A stretch of DNA of 64,000 nucleotides from WHSM01 sp036375165 (GTDB taxonomy: Bacteria; Actinomycetota; Actinomycetes; Mycobacteriales; Micromonosporaceae): NCBI GenBank assembly GCA_036375165.1, contig DASUSI010000083.1, positions 1 through 64,000 of the forward strand, read 5' to 3'. The position numbers and the translations under genes are program-made. The notes under the pieces were generated by a model. The model searched no databases. It saw only the letters and a program-made list of their open reading frames with translations, and was not told the origin of the DNA. Positions 1 through 7,743 of the stretch are shown here, in pieces (the stretch's first letter is position 1; each line of letters starts with the position of its first letter).

Positions 1-88
1 TTACGACCGCGACATGACTTGTGCCTTCGGTGTTCGATTGGGCAACTCGCAGGTGACTCGGATGCGTAGGGAATTAACTGGCCGGCTG

Positions 89-994
89 CTATTGCGGTGG
101 TCGGGCTGTCGGACGGACTGCGATACTGTGCGTTCGTCGTCTCGTGAGCGCCACGCCGGTCAGGACGACGGCAACCCCTACGACGGAATTGAGAGCCGGG
201 ATCTCTCCGAGAACAACGGCTCCGAGCAGGATCGCTACAACCGGCAGCAGGTAGATGACGACGGAAGCGGTTGTGGCTCCGTCCTCTTGGATCAGTCGGT
301 AGTTGATGACGTACGCGAGCCCAGTGCTTATGCCGAGAACGGTGAGTGAGGCGAGCGCGTCCAAACGCCAGACGGGTGCCTGCCAGCCACCGAGAAACGG
401 TGTGGCAAGCGCACCGATCAGCGTGGCGGCGACGAGTTGAGCGGCGGACAGCTCCAGCGCGGACATCCCGCGCGGTGCCAGGAATCGAGCCATGTAGACG
501 TAGCTGACGGCATAGCTGGCGGCGGCGACCAGGCAGGCCGCTGCTCCGAGGGTCCAGAACTGTGAGCCGATCTGCCAAGGCGCGAATATCAGGAGTGTCC
601 CGGTGATGCCCAGCGCCAGGCCGGCCACTTTCCAAGAGCTGGGTTTGGGCTCCTGTTTGACCAGAACCGCCAGCAGGGCCGTCCAGACGGGGGTCGTCGC
701 GTTGAGCATCCCGGCAACGTTCGAGTCGACCTGTTGCTCTCCGAATGCGAAAAGAAGATACGGAAGGACGTTCGCCACGGTCGCAGCGACGGCAAGGTGC
801 AGCCACACCATCAGACCGTGCGGTAACCGCCCGTGAGCAAGATACAGCCATGCGGCGAGAACGGCCGCGCCTATTGCCAGCCGTACCGCCGTGATCTGGA
901 TCGGCGGGAAGCCACGCAGCGCAATCTTGATCCAGAGGAAGCTGGAACCCCACAGTAGAGCGAGTATCGCCACCCGGAACACACCTGCGGTCAC
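89..994 (-). CDS. EamA/DMT-family transporter
   Basis: This 301-residue protein is a drug/metabolite-transporter superfamily permease of the inner membrane. It shows about ten hydrophobic segments in two EamA repeats (roughly residues 5-137 and 148-285). The first helix carries the WGSSFLWIKIAL signature usual for the family, and the C-terminal tail is short and basic (TRRRTHS). The start is a GTG. It lies 63 bp downstream of the HAD phosphatase on the same strand, and the GntR regulator precedes that, so the three probably form one operon with the regulator controlling export. The substrate cannot be read from sequence; amino acids or related metabolites are common for the family. Confidence 0.88.
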   Translation of the reverse strand: MTAGVFRVAILALLWGSSFLWIKIALRGFPPIQITAVRLAIGAAVLAAWLYLAHGRLPHGLMVWLHLAVAATVANVLPYLLFAFGEQQVDSNVAGMLNATTPVWTALLAVLVKQEPKPSSWKVAGLALGITGTLLIFAPWQIGSQFWTLGAAACLVAAASYAVSYVYMARFLAPRGMSALELSAAQLVAATLIGALATPFLGGWQAPVWRLDALASLTVLGISTGLAYVINYRLIQEDGATTASVVIYLLPVVAILLGAVVLGEIPALNSVVGVAVVLTGVALTRRRTHSIAVRPTARPPQ

Positions 995-1057
995 GAGTTC
1001 AGTCCTCGATCCTCGTCACGTCGAAGCGCATCTGATCGTGGCTGTGGACGACCTCGC

Positions 1058-1789
1058 TCACCGCGACTTCCTGGCGCCATGTGTGTGAAAGTTCAGCGTG
1101 CCCAGCGCGGCTGCGAGTTGAGCCATGCCATCGGTGCTATTGGTGATGGCATCGGCTCCGGCTCGTATGAGTGTTCGGCGCTTGCCCGGCTTGTTGACGT
1201 AGCCGATGCTGCGGGCACCTGCGTGGCGGGCGGCGTGGATGTCGTTGGGGGAGTCGCCGACGAGTACACAGGTGTGGGGTTCGGCATCGAGCGCGGAGAT
1301 GGCCCGGAGCACCGGTCCGGGGTGGGGTTTCATCCGGTCTGGTTCGGCGTACGGTCGGCCTGTCACCGTGTGGATGTAGCGGGTGAGCCGGTGGGATTCG
1401 AGGTATGACTGGATCGCGGGTTCGCTGTTGTTACTGACGATGGCGATCGGACGTTCGGCTCGGTGTGCCGCCATGATGGCGTCGGTGGCGTACGGGGTGG
1501 GATGGGCCGTTGCCACGGCAAGGAGTTCGGCACGGCGTAGCTCGTCGTCAATCCGCGGGACCAGCTCCGGGCAATGAGCGGCTGTCCACTTCAGAACCGC
1601 GAGCGGGTCCGCTTCCCGGGATGCTGCCAGCGTCAGGGCTACTCCGGCGTCTGCGAGGACGCGGCGCAGTTCCGCCGCGACAGTGTGGGCGTTGAGACGG
1701 GCGAAGATGCCGCACACCGGCCCGTCGAAGTCGAACAGGATCGGCCCGGTCTCGGCGAGAACCTTGACGACGGTGGCTGGCGGATTCAT
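1058..1789 (-). CDS. HAD-superfamily phosphatase
   Basis: A 243-residue HAD hydrolase of the phosphoglycolate phosphatase/beta-phosphoglucomutase type. Motif I is FDFDGPV near residue 17, motif II is the SNNSE region near the middle, and motif III/IV is GDSPNDIHAARHAG, so the catalytic Asp pair, Ser and acidic motif are present. An upstream in-frame TTG at 1888 overlaps the stop of the GntR gene, but the extra 33 residues are low-complexity and precede the normal domain start, so I chose ATG 1789. It probably dephosphorylates a small phosphorylated metabolite. Its place between a GntR/UTRA regulator and an EamA exporter suggests one operon acting on one metabolite. Confidence 0.85.
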   Translation of the reverse strand: MNPPATVVKVLAETGPILFDFDGPVCGIFARLNAHTVAAELRRVLADAGVALTLAASREADPLAVLKWTAAHCPELVPRIDDELRRAELLAVATAHPTPYATDAIMAAHRAERPIAIVSNNSEPAIQSYLESHRLTRYIHTVTGRPYAEPDRMKPHPGPVLRAISALDAEPHTCVLVGDSPNDIHAARHAGARSIGYVNKPGKRRTLIRAGADAITNSTDGMAQLAAALGTLNFHTHGARKSR

Positions 1790-1884
1790 CGGCCCCACTG
1801 GTGTTCCTGGGGACCTGCTGGAGCGTTCAGGTTCAGCCGTTCCTCTGTGGAGGCGAGACCTGGTGCGCGCTGTTTCGTCACCCG

Positions 1885-2682
1885 TCAATCCTCGACCGGC
1901 ATCGTGTAGTCCAGTCCCATCACATCAGTGCGGAGCACGAACCTTGTCACGTCGAAAGGCGCCTGATCTTGGTCGATGCTGGTGTGTAGCACCTCGATCA
2001 CGGGAACGCCGGGCTGGACCCGTAGGTCGCGTGCTTCTTCCGGTGTGGGCATCCGCGCAGTGATTTCCTCCCGTGCTCGGGCCACCGCATGGCCGAGGGT
2101 CTCCAGGTATGCGTAGATCCCACCTGGCATGGGGGTACCAAGCTTGGTGAGCGGCGTACCGTTCGCGATGGTCCATGGAATGTAGGTCACGCCGTACTGC
2201 GCCGGTTCACCGTCAGCGAAGTACCAGTTCTCGCGGCGAACCACAGACTTCGCGTCGACCGGCACATTCAGCCGTTCCGCGACGTCCTCGGGCGGTGCAA
2301 CGCGTTCAACGGAACGACATTCCACATCTGCGGTCCAGCCTTGTCTTGTCGCCTCCAGCCGGAAGGGCGACAACCCGGACTCGTCGCGGAGGCGACGGGA
2401 GTACCGATTGCTACCGAGCCTCATCAAGGGACGGCGTCTACGTACAAACGCGCCCTTGCCATGCTGGACATCGACCAGCCCTTCGGACTGCAAGATCTTG
2501 ACGGCCTCGCTCGCTGTGTTTCGGGCGGTGGCGTACCTCTCCGCCAGCTCCCGTGACGACGGAAGTCGGTGCCCCGGCTCAAGAACTCCCGTCTTGATCG
2601 CCTGGCGTAGTTTGTCGGCGATTCGTCTGCTCGGCGGCTGCTGTGCGGCGTACCCGCTGGTCAGTTCCTGTTCCTTCCCCAT
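1885..2682 (-). CDS. GntR/HutC-family transcriptional regulator (UTRA domain)
   Basis: A 265-residue one-component regulator. Residues about 17-80 form the winged helix-turn-helix (LPSSRELAERYATARNTASEA, then the wing GLVDVQHGKGAFV). Residues about 95-255 form a UTRA ligand-binding domain of the HutC subgroup. An in-frame GTG lies three codons upstream, but ATG 2682 is preceded by TACCGT at a 7-nt spacing, the leaderless arrangement seen throughout the window. It leads the HAD-EamA gene set on the same strand and most likely controls it in response to a small effector, possibly a phosphorylated sugar. The effector is not predictable. Confidence 0.88.
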   Translation of the reverse strand: MGKEQELTSGYAAQQPPSRRIADKLRQAIKTGVLEPGHRLPSSRELAERYATARNTASEAVKILQSEGLVDVQHGKGAFVRRRRPLMRLGSNRYSRRLRDESGLSPFRLEATRQGWTADVECRSVERVAPPEDVAERLNVPVDAKSVVRRENWYFADGEPAQYGVTYIPWTIANGTPLTKLGTPMPGGIYAYLETLGHAVARAREEITARMPTPEEARDLRVQPGVPVIEVLHTSIDQDQAPFDVTRFVLRTDVMGLDYTMPVED

Positions 2683-2689
2683 GGAACAC

Positions 2690-2695
2690 ACGGTA
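2690..2695 (-). promoter_or_regulatory. -10 hexamer of leaderless GntR gene
   Basis: TACCGT on the minus strand lies 7 nt before ATG 2682, and no Shine-Dalgarno sequence is present. The spacing places the transcription start at or next to the initiation codon. Confidence 0.45.
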
Positions 2696-2873
2696 AGACG
2701 ACCTGGCTTAAGCCAGCCATTGACTCCTGGAACGAATCTCGACCGGGTCTGCGCCTCCTTGACGTTCGGCCCGGACCGCCCGTGTCTCGGCGGAGCCTCC
2801 GCTGGGGACGCGGCGAGCCGTTTACTCGTCCCAGTTGATCAAAACCGCACGCCTCACGCATCAGGGCACCTGC

Positions 2874-2920
2874 GATCTTGGAAAGTTATCGTCAAATAAT
2901 CGCGGTAACTTTCCAAGATC
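2874..2920. repeat. 15-bp perfect inverted repeat, 17-nt spacer
   Basis: Left arm GATCTTGGAAAGTTA (2874-2888) and right arm TAACTTTCCAAGATC (2906-2920) are exact reverse complements, separated by 17 nt. It lies in the 300-bp gap between the GntR gene and the DUF2238 gene, both on the minus strand, 63 bp past the DUF2238 stop. The arms are AT-rich for this genome and no T tract follows, so it may be a factor-independent terminator of unusual type, an operator or a dispersed genomic repeat. The rest of the gap, 2696-2982, shows nothing else I can assign. Confidence 0.7.
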
Positions 2921-2982
2921 TGGCCGGACCGGCGTGCAGCAGCCAAACCAATCGGGTGAACTGGGCGGGTGGTGACGAGTGG

Positions 2983-3663
2983 TCAGGGTTGGACCCGCTC
3001 CGGGTGCCGCACCGGGCCGTCCACGGCGAAGAGTTGACGGTCGTGCCAGCGGGCGAAGACGAGTTGCGAGATCACCGCACCGCACAGCGCCAGGAACATG
3101 TCCCACTGGGTGTCCCACACATCACCCTGGCCGGCGAGGAAGTCGACCGACCTGCCGGCGACCAGGGCAGCCCACCATTCCAACAACTCGAAAAACGCGC
3201 TGAACGCCAGACACACGCTCGTCACCAGCACGAACAACCAGCCACCCCGACGCAGCGGACTCAGCCGCAGCAGGATCTCCCGAATCAGGATCGCGGGTGT
3301 GAGGCCCTGCATGAAGTGCCCGAGCCGGTCGTACGGGTTGCGCTCCAGCCCAAACGCCGACTGCGCCCAGTCACCTAGCGGTGTCTCCGCGTACGTATAG
3401 TGACCGCCGTAGCACAACACCACCGCGTGCAGCGCGAGCAGCCAGCACAGCAGCCGGGTCAGCGGAAACCACCGCCACGCCACCAGGACCAACGGCAGCC
3501 CGACCAGCACCCACACCACTTCCAGAAACCACGTGCCAGGCACGGCCGGTGCCACCCCCGACCAGACCAGCGCCGCGACCACCACGCCGACCAGCAGCCA
3601 GCCTTCGACGCGGCCGGGCCGGCGCGGCACCCGTACCCAGTCCTGATGGAGGAACCCCGACAC
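2983..3663 (-). CDS. DUF2238 (YjdF-like) membrane protein
   Basis: A 226-residue integral membrane protein with about six hydrophobic segments. The conserved region GHYTYAETPLGDW followed by NPYDRLGHFMQG and the acidic FELLEWWAA segment are hallmarks of the DUF2238/YjdF family, as is the late WDTQWDMFLALCGA segment. The function of the family is unknown. The start is a GTG with TAGGGT 7 nt upstream and no Shine-Dalgarno, so the transcript is probably leaderless. The neighbours give no clear functional link; it appears to be a single-gene unit. Confidence 0.82.
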   Translation of the reverse strand: MSGFLHQDWVRVPRRPGRVEGWLLVGVVVAALVWSGVAPAVPGTWFLEVVWVLVGLPLVLVAWRWFPLTRLLCWLLALHAVVLCYGGHYTYAETPLGDWAQSAFGLERNPYDRLGHFMQGLTPAILIREILLRLSPLRRGGWLFVLVTSVCLAFSAFFELLEWWAALVAGRSVDFLAGQGDVWDTQWDMFLALCGAVISQLVFARWHDRQLFAVDGPVRHPERVQP

Positions 3664-3670
3664 GGCGCCG

Positions 3671-3676
3671 ACCCTA
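3671..3676 (-). promoter_or_regulatory. -10 hexamer of leaderless DUF2238 gene
   Basis: TAGGGT on the minus strand ends 7 nt before GTG 3663; no ribosome-binding site lies between them. Confidence 0.45.
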
Positions 3677-3869
3677 CCCGCGGCCCCGGAAATCGCCAGG
3701 TCAGCGAGAGGCCGGATCGTAATACGAGATGACTCGTCCGAGGATGTCTGGAAACCCGAACTCGCGCCGCCGGACGGACCCGATAACGTTCACCTTGCGT
3801 ACAAAGCGGCCCGGGTGGAAGGCAGAACAGTGAACGCCCGGTGACCAAGACGGAAAGGACACTCAGCGC

Positions 3870-4601
3870 ATGATCGGTCTGGTTCTCGCAGCCGGGGCAG
3901 GTCGCCGGCTGCGCCCGTACACCGACAGCTTGCCGAAAGCCTTAGTACCAGTGGACGGGGACACCACCATTCTGGACATCGCGCTACGGAACCTCGCCGC
4001 AGTCGGACTCACCGACGTGGCCGTGGTCGTCGGGTACGCCGCGAACGCGGTCCACGACCGCCAGAAAGTCCTGGAGGAGAGCCACGGCGTCAACCTCACC
4101 CTGGTGCACAACGACCGAGCCGAGGAGTGGAACAACGCGTACTCGCTGTGGCTCGCCCGTGAGCACCTGCGCAACGGCGCACTGCTGGTGAACGGCGACA
4201 CGGTGCACCCGGTCAGCGTCGAGAAGACCCTGCTGGCACACCGTGGCCCCGGAGTTTTGCTCGCGGTCGACACCGTGAAACCGCTCGCCGACGAGGAGAT
4301 GAAGGTCGTCCTGGACGAGTCCGGTCAGCTCGCCCGGATCACCAAGCAGATGGACCCGGCCGGCGCGTACGGCGAGTACATCGGCGCGACCCTGATCGAG
4401 GCTGACGTGGCGGTGCCGCTCGCCCACTCCCTGGAGGCCACCTGGCGGCGCGACCCCGGCCTCTACTACGAAGACGGTTACCAGGAATACGCGGACCGGG
4501 GCGGGGAGGTGAGGACGGCGCCCATCGGCGCGGTCGACTGGGTCGAGGTGGACAACCATGCCGACCTCGCACGAGCCAGGGAGATCGCGTGCCGCTGCTA
4601 G
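3870..4601 (+). CDS. Nucleotidyltransferase (phosphocholine/inositol-phosphate cytidylyltransferase-like)
   Basis: A 243-residue cytoplasmic NTP-transferase. The N-terminus has the nucleotide-binding signature LAAGAGRRLRPYTDSLPKAL (residues 5-24), with the metal-binding NGDT near residue 110 and a second acidic site at VDWVEVDNHADL near the C-terminus. It belongs to the single-domain group often annotated as phosphocholine cytidylyltransferase and related to inositol-1-phosphate cytidylyltransferase, so it should activate a phosphorylated alcohol or sugar as an NDP derivative. AAAGGA precedes the ATG. It overlaps the next gene by 13 bp and opens an operon with a glycerol-1-phosphate dehydrogenase and a CDP-alcohol transferase, which favours CTP as donor and a polyol phosphate as substrate. 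Confidence 0.85.
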   Translation: MIGLVLAAGAGRRLRPYTDSLPKALVPVDGDTTILDIALRNLAAVGLTDVAVVVGYAANAVHDRQKVLEESHGVNLTLVHNDRAEEWNNAYSLWLAREHLRNGALLVNGDTVHPVSVEKTLLAHRGPGVLLAVDTVKPLADEEMKVVLDESGQLARITKQMDPAGAYGEYIGATLIEADVAVPLAHSLEATWRRDPGLYYEDGYQEYADRGGEVRTAPIGAVDWVEVDNHADLARAREIACRC

Positions 4602-5644
4602 CCCGTACCGTCACCACGCCCCTGGCGATCGAGATTCGCCGGGGTGCGATCTCGGATCTCGGTGAGATCCTCGCCGACCGAAGGATCTCGTCCGGTGGTG
4701 AGGTCGCGGTCGTGGTCGGCCCCGGACAGGGCGAGCGGATCGCCGAACTGATCAAGCCCAGCCTGGGCAAGGCGACCACGTACCGGGTTGCCGGCGGCAC
4801 CCTGAACGCCGCGCTGGAACTCGGCGACCAACTCGCCAAGTGCGGCTACGACGCGGTGGTCGGCATCGGCGGTGGCAAGACCCTCGACACCGCCAAGTAC
4901 GCCGCCTCCCGCTTCGGCCTGCCCATGGTCAGCGTGCCCACCAGCCTCGCCCACGACGGGATCGCCTCGCCGGTCGCCACCCTGGACCACTGCGGGACCC
5001 GCCCGTCGTACGGCGTCCACATGCCGATCGCCGTCGTGGTCGACCTGGACCTGATCGCCGCCGGCCCGGACCGGCAGACCCGCTCCGGGATCGGGGACGC
5101 GCTCAGCAACCTCAATGCCGTGGCGGACTGGGAACTCGCCCACCGCGAGCGCGGCGAGCCGATCGACGGCCTGGCGGTGGCACTGGCCCGGAACAGCGCC
5201 GAGGCGCTGCTGAACCACCCGGGCTCGATCGCCGAAGGCGGTTTCCTCACCACCCTCGCCGAGGCGCTCACCATGGCCGGCATCGCGATGGCGGTGTGCG
5301 GCTCCAGCCGTCCGTGCAGCGGTGGCTGTCACGAGATCTCCCACGCGCTGGACCGGATCGTGCCGGATGTCGCCACCCACGGCGAGCAGGTCGGCCTCGG
5401 CGCGCTGTTCTGCACCTTCCTGCGCCACGACGAGGCCAGGTTCGGCCAGCTCTCGCGCTGCCTTGCCCGCCACGGGCTGCCCCGGGTGCCCGCCGACCTC
5501 GGCATCAGCGAAGACAACCTGGTCACCGCCGTACTGGAAGCGCCGGCCACCCGGCCGGATCGCTACACCATCCTGGAGCACCTGGCGATGGGGCCCGAGG
5601 AGGTCCGGACCAAGCTCAAGGAGTACGCGCATGCGGTCGGCTGA
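4589..5644 (+). CDS. sn-glycerol-1-phosphate dehydrogenase family (iron-containing ADH fold)
   Basis: A 351-residue NAD(P)-dependent dehydrogenase of the DHQ-synthase/glycerol dehydrogenase fold. Diagnostic motifs match the EgsA/AraM group: GIGGGKTLDTAKYAA near residues 91-105, SVPTSLAHDGIASP near 112-125, CSGGCHEISHALD near 240 and HGEQVGLG near 260. These hold the nucleotide-binding glycines and the metal-binding Asp and His residues. Known members reduce dihydroxyacetone phosphate to sn-glycerol-1-phosphate, the archaeal lipid enantiomer; some bacteria also have it. The gene overlaps both flanking genes by about 14 bp, so all three are translationally coupled. A different polyol phosphate is possible, but the motifs argue for glycerol-1-phosphate. 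Confidence 0.85.
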   Translation: MPLLARTVTTPLAIEIRRGAISDLGEILADRRISSGGEVAVVVGPGQGERIAELIKPSLGKATTYRVAGGTLNAALELGDQLAKCGYDAVVGIGGGKTLDTAKYAASRFGLPMVSVPTSLAHDGIASPVATLDHCGTRPSYGVHMPIAVVVDLDLIAAGPDRQTRSGIGDALSNLNAVADWELAHRERGEPIDGLAVALARNSAEALLNHPGSIAEGGFLTTLAEALTMAGIAMAVCGSSRPCSGGCHEISHALDRIVPDVATHGEQVGLGALFCTFLRHDEARFGQLSRCLARHGLPRVPADLGISEDNLVTAVLEAPATRPDRYTILEHLAMGPEEVRTKLKEYAHAVG

Positions 5645-6437
5645 GAGTTCGGCCGCGGAGCGGCGTCCCGGGTCATCCCGGCACGCCGCACCGGGCCGGC
5701 ACCGGCCGCAGGCCAACGCCTTCTACGCCGTCAACCGGGGCGGGGGTCTCTACAGCGAAGCGGTCAGCCAGCGGATCGGCGCGGTCGTCGCGGTGGTCGC
5801 GGACCGGCTGGGGATCGCACCGACCCTGCTCACCCTGGTCAACCTGGTGATCGGGGTCGGCGCCTCGGCCGCGGTGGTGATCCTGGCCCCGGCGGCAGCC
5901 GCCGGTGACCTGCCGGCCTGGCCGCTCGGGGCGTCCGCGCTGATCGCCTGGCAGTTGGCGTACGCCATCGACTGCGCTGACGGGCAACTCGCCCGGGTCA
6001 CCCGGCAGACCAGCACCGCCGGGGCACGGGTCGACATCCTCGCCGACGTGATGGTGCAGATATCGCTGGTGACCGCGCTCGGGGCGGCGGCGACGGCGTA
6101 CCAGCCGGACACCCCGGCGTGGCTGGTCGCCGGCTTCGCAGCGACCTGGATGGTCAACCTGGTGACGTCCGCGATGCAGGGCAGCTCCCAGGCCGCCAGC
6201 ATGATCACCAGCACCACCCTGCCGGTACGGATCGTGAAGCTGATCCGGGACTACGGCGCGGTGGTTGCCTTCTGCGGCCTGGTACTCACCGTCGCGCCGA
6301 TCGCGATGATCTGGGTCCTCGTGGTGTTCTTCCTGGTGAACGGGCTGTTCCTGGTCGCCACCGTGGCCCACGCGGCGGTTCACGCGTTGCGTCCGGGGAA
6401 CGGCCGTTCGGAATATCCCAGCCCGGACGTTCCCTAG
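5631..6437 (+). CDS. CDP-alcohol phosphatidyltransferase family membrane protein
   Basis: A 268-residue membrane enzyme with five to six hydrophobic segments. The catalytic CDP-alcohol signature D-x2-D-G-x2-A-R-x8-G-x3-D-x3-D is intact at DCADGQLARVTRQTSTAGAR followed by VDILAD, about residues 115-140. It should transfer a phosphoalcohol from a CDP-alcohol to an acceptor hydroxyl at the membrane. The ATG at 5631 lies inside the end of the previous gene and has AAGGAG 7 nt upstream at 5618-5623. As third gene of the operon it is the natural user of the nucleotide-activated alcohol made by the first two; acceptor identity is unknown. Confidence 0.88.
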   Translation: MRSAESSAAERRPGSSRHAAPGRHRPQANAFYAVNRGGGLYSEAVSQRIGAVVAVVADRLGIAPTLLTLVNLVIGVGASAAVVILAPAAAAGDLPAWPLGASALIAWQLAYAIDCADGQLARVTRQTSTAGARVDILADVMVQISLVTALGAAATAYQPDTPAWLVAGFAATWMVNLVTSAMQGSSQAASMITSTTLPVRIVKLIRDYGAVVAFCGLVLTVAPIAMIWVLVVFFLVNGLFLVATVAHAAVHALRPGNGRSEYPSPDVP

Positions 6438-6460
6438 GCCGGCGGACCACTGATGCGACC

Positions 6461-7735
6461 ATGACGCAGCAGCGGGCCGGCGAAGCCCCGGTGATCGGTC
6501 CCGGGGGCCGGGCGTTCGCCGGCCTCACCGACCAGGCCTTTGCCGCCGGTGCCAACGCGGTCAACGCGCTGGTCGCCGGGGTGCTGCTGGGTCCTGCCGC
6601 GTACGGGCGGTACGTCGCCGCCATCGGGGTCGCGTTCATCACCCTGGCTGTCGCCCGCGCCTTCACCGGAGAGGTGCTGCTCACCTACACCGCCCGCGCT
6701 GACGGCGGCGACTTCCGGGACCAGGTACGGGACGCCGCCGCCACGTCGCTGTCGATCGGTGGCCTTGCCATGGTGGTGGGCGCGGGGATCTGGCTGCTCG
6801 GTTTCGAGCTGATGAGCGACCTGCTGTGGGTGCTTCCGTTCCTGCCCGCTGCCCTGCTCGCCGACGCCGGCCGGTACGCGCTGCTCTCCCACTTCCGGCC
6901 GCAACGCTCCATGATGATCACGGGCATCGCGTTGCTGACGCAGCTCGGGATGGTGGTCGCCCTGGTGCTGCGTGACGTGGTGAGCCCGGCGTGGCTGCTG
7001 GTGGCGTGGGGCATCGGAACCACCGTGGGGGCGGGGATGGCGTTGGGCCTGCTGGCGTTCAACCCGCTGCGGGGCCGGCCGCGACGCTGGTTCGCCGCCA
7101 CCCGGCATCTGTCCACCTGGTTCACCGGTTCGGCCGTGCTGTCGCAGACCCAGAACTGGGTGGTGCTCTACTTCGTCGGCGGCTACCTGGGCCACGCCGA
7201 ACTGGGTGGCCTGCGGATGCTCCAGATGCTGGTGCTGATGCCGGCCCAGAATTTCATCTGGGCGGTCAGCGGCCTGATCGTCCCCGGTTACTCGAAACTG
7301 TCGGAGGCGGGGAAGCTGCGTCGGATCCGGCGGCGTACCCAGACCCTGGTACTCGCCTTCACGGCGGTCGGCCTCCTGGTCGTGGCGCTGGTGCCGCTCG
7401 GGGAGTGGTTGCTGGTCCGGCTGCTGCCGGCGTACCGGGAATTCGGTGTGCTGGTGTGGCCGATCGCGATGCAGGCCGGGCTGTACCTGGTGCAGTCCCC
7501 GTTGAACGCCGCCCTGCGGGGTTTGCAACAGGCGAGACTGTCATTCCTGCAGTACGTGGTCTTCGTGGTCGTACTGCTTCCGGCCAGTCTGGTCGGTGCG
7601 GTGTCGCGCGGGGTGCTCGGTGCGGCGTACGGCATGGTCGTCGGCGCGTTCGCCGGCCTGCTGGCGGCGTACTTCTTCTACCACCGGGCAGTGCGCCAAC
7701 TGGCGAAGCGGCAGGTCGTAGGCGGCGAGCCGTAA
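6461..7735 (+). CDS. Polysaccharide flippase (Wzx/oligosaccharide exporter family)
   Basis: A 424-residue protein with about twelve to thirteen membrane segments of the MOP (MviN/Wzx/PST) superfamily. The N-terminus (GLTDQAFAAGANAVNALVAG, LLGPAAYGRYVAAIGV) is the usual first-helix region, and later segments such as GLRMLQMLVLMPAQNF also fit. It should flip a polyprenyl-linked oligosaccharide or similar lipid-linked unit across the membrane. ATG 6461 starts 23 bp after the CDP-alcohol transferase stop in the same direction, so it is probably the fourth gene of that operon. The next gene is convergent, with stops 8 bp apart. Confidence 0.85.
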   Translation: MTQQRAGEAPVIGPGGRAFAGLTDQAFAAGANAVNALVAGVLLGPAAYGRYVAAIGVAFITLAVARAFTGEVLLTYTARADGGDFRDQVRDAAATSLSIGGLAMVVGAGIWLLGFELMSDLLWVLPFLPAALLADAGRYALLSHFRPQRSMMITGIALLTQLGMVVALVLRDVVSPAWLLVAWGIGTTVGAGMALGLLAFNPLRGRPRRWFAATRHLSTWFTGSAVLSQTQNWVVLYFVGGYLGHAELGGLRMLQMLVLMPAQNFIWAVSGLIVPGYSKLSEAGKLRRIRRRTQTLVLAFTAVGLLVVALVPLGEWLLVRLLPAYREFGVLVWPIAMQAGLYLVQSPLNAALRGLQQARLSFLQYVVFVVVLLPASLVGAVSRGVLGAAYGMVVGAFAGLLAAYFFYHRAVRQLAKRQVVGGEP

Positions 7736-7743
7736 CCGGTTGG

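Noticed and set aside
1..88. Possible gene at the left edge
   Set aside because: No frame with coding character or start signal; too little sequence to judge.
4598..5716. 372-codon open frame antisense to the glycerol-1-phosphate dehydrogenase
   Set aside because: The opposite strand encodes a complete enzyme with all motifs; the antisense translation is Arg/Gly/Asp-rich without any recognisable fold.
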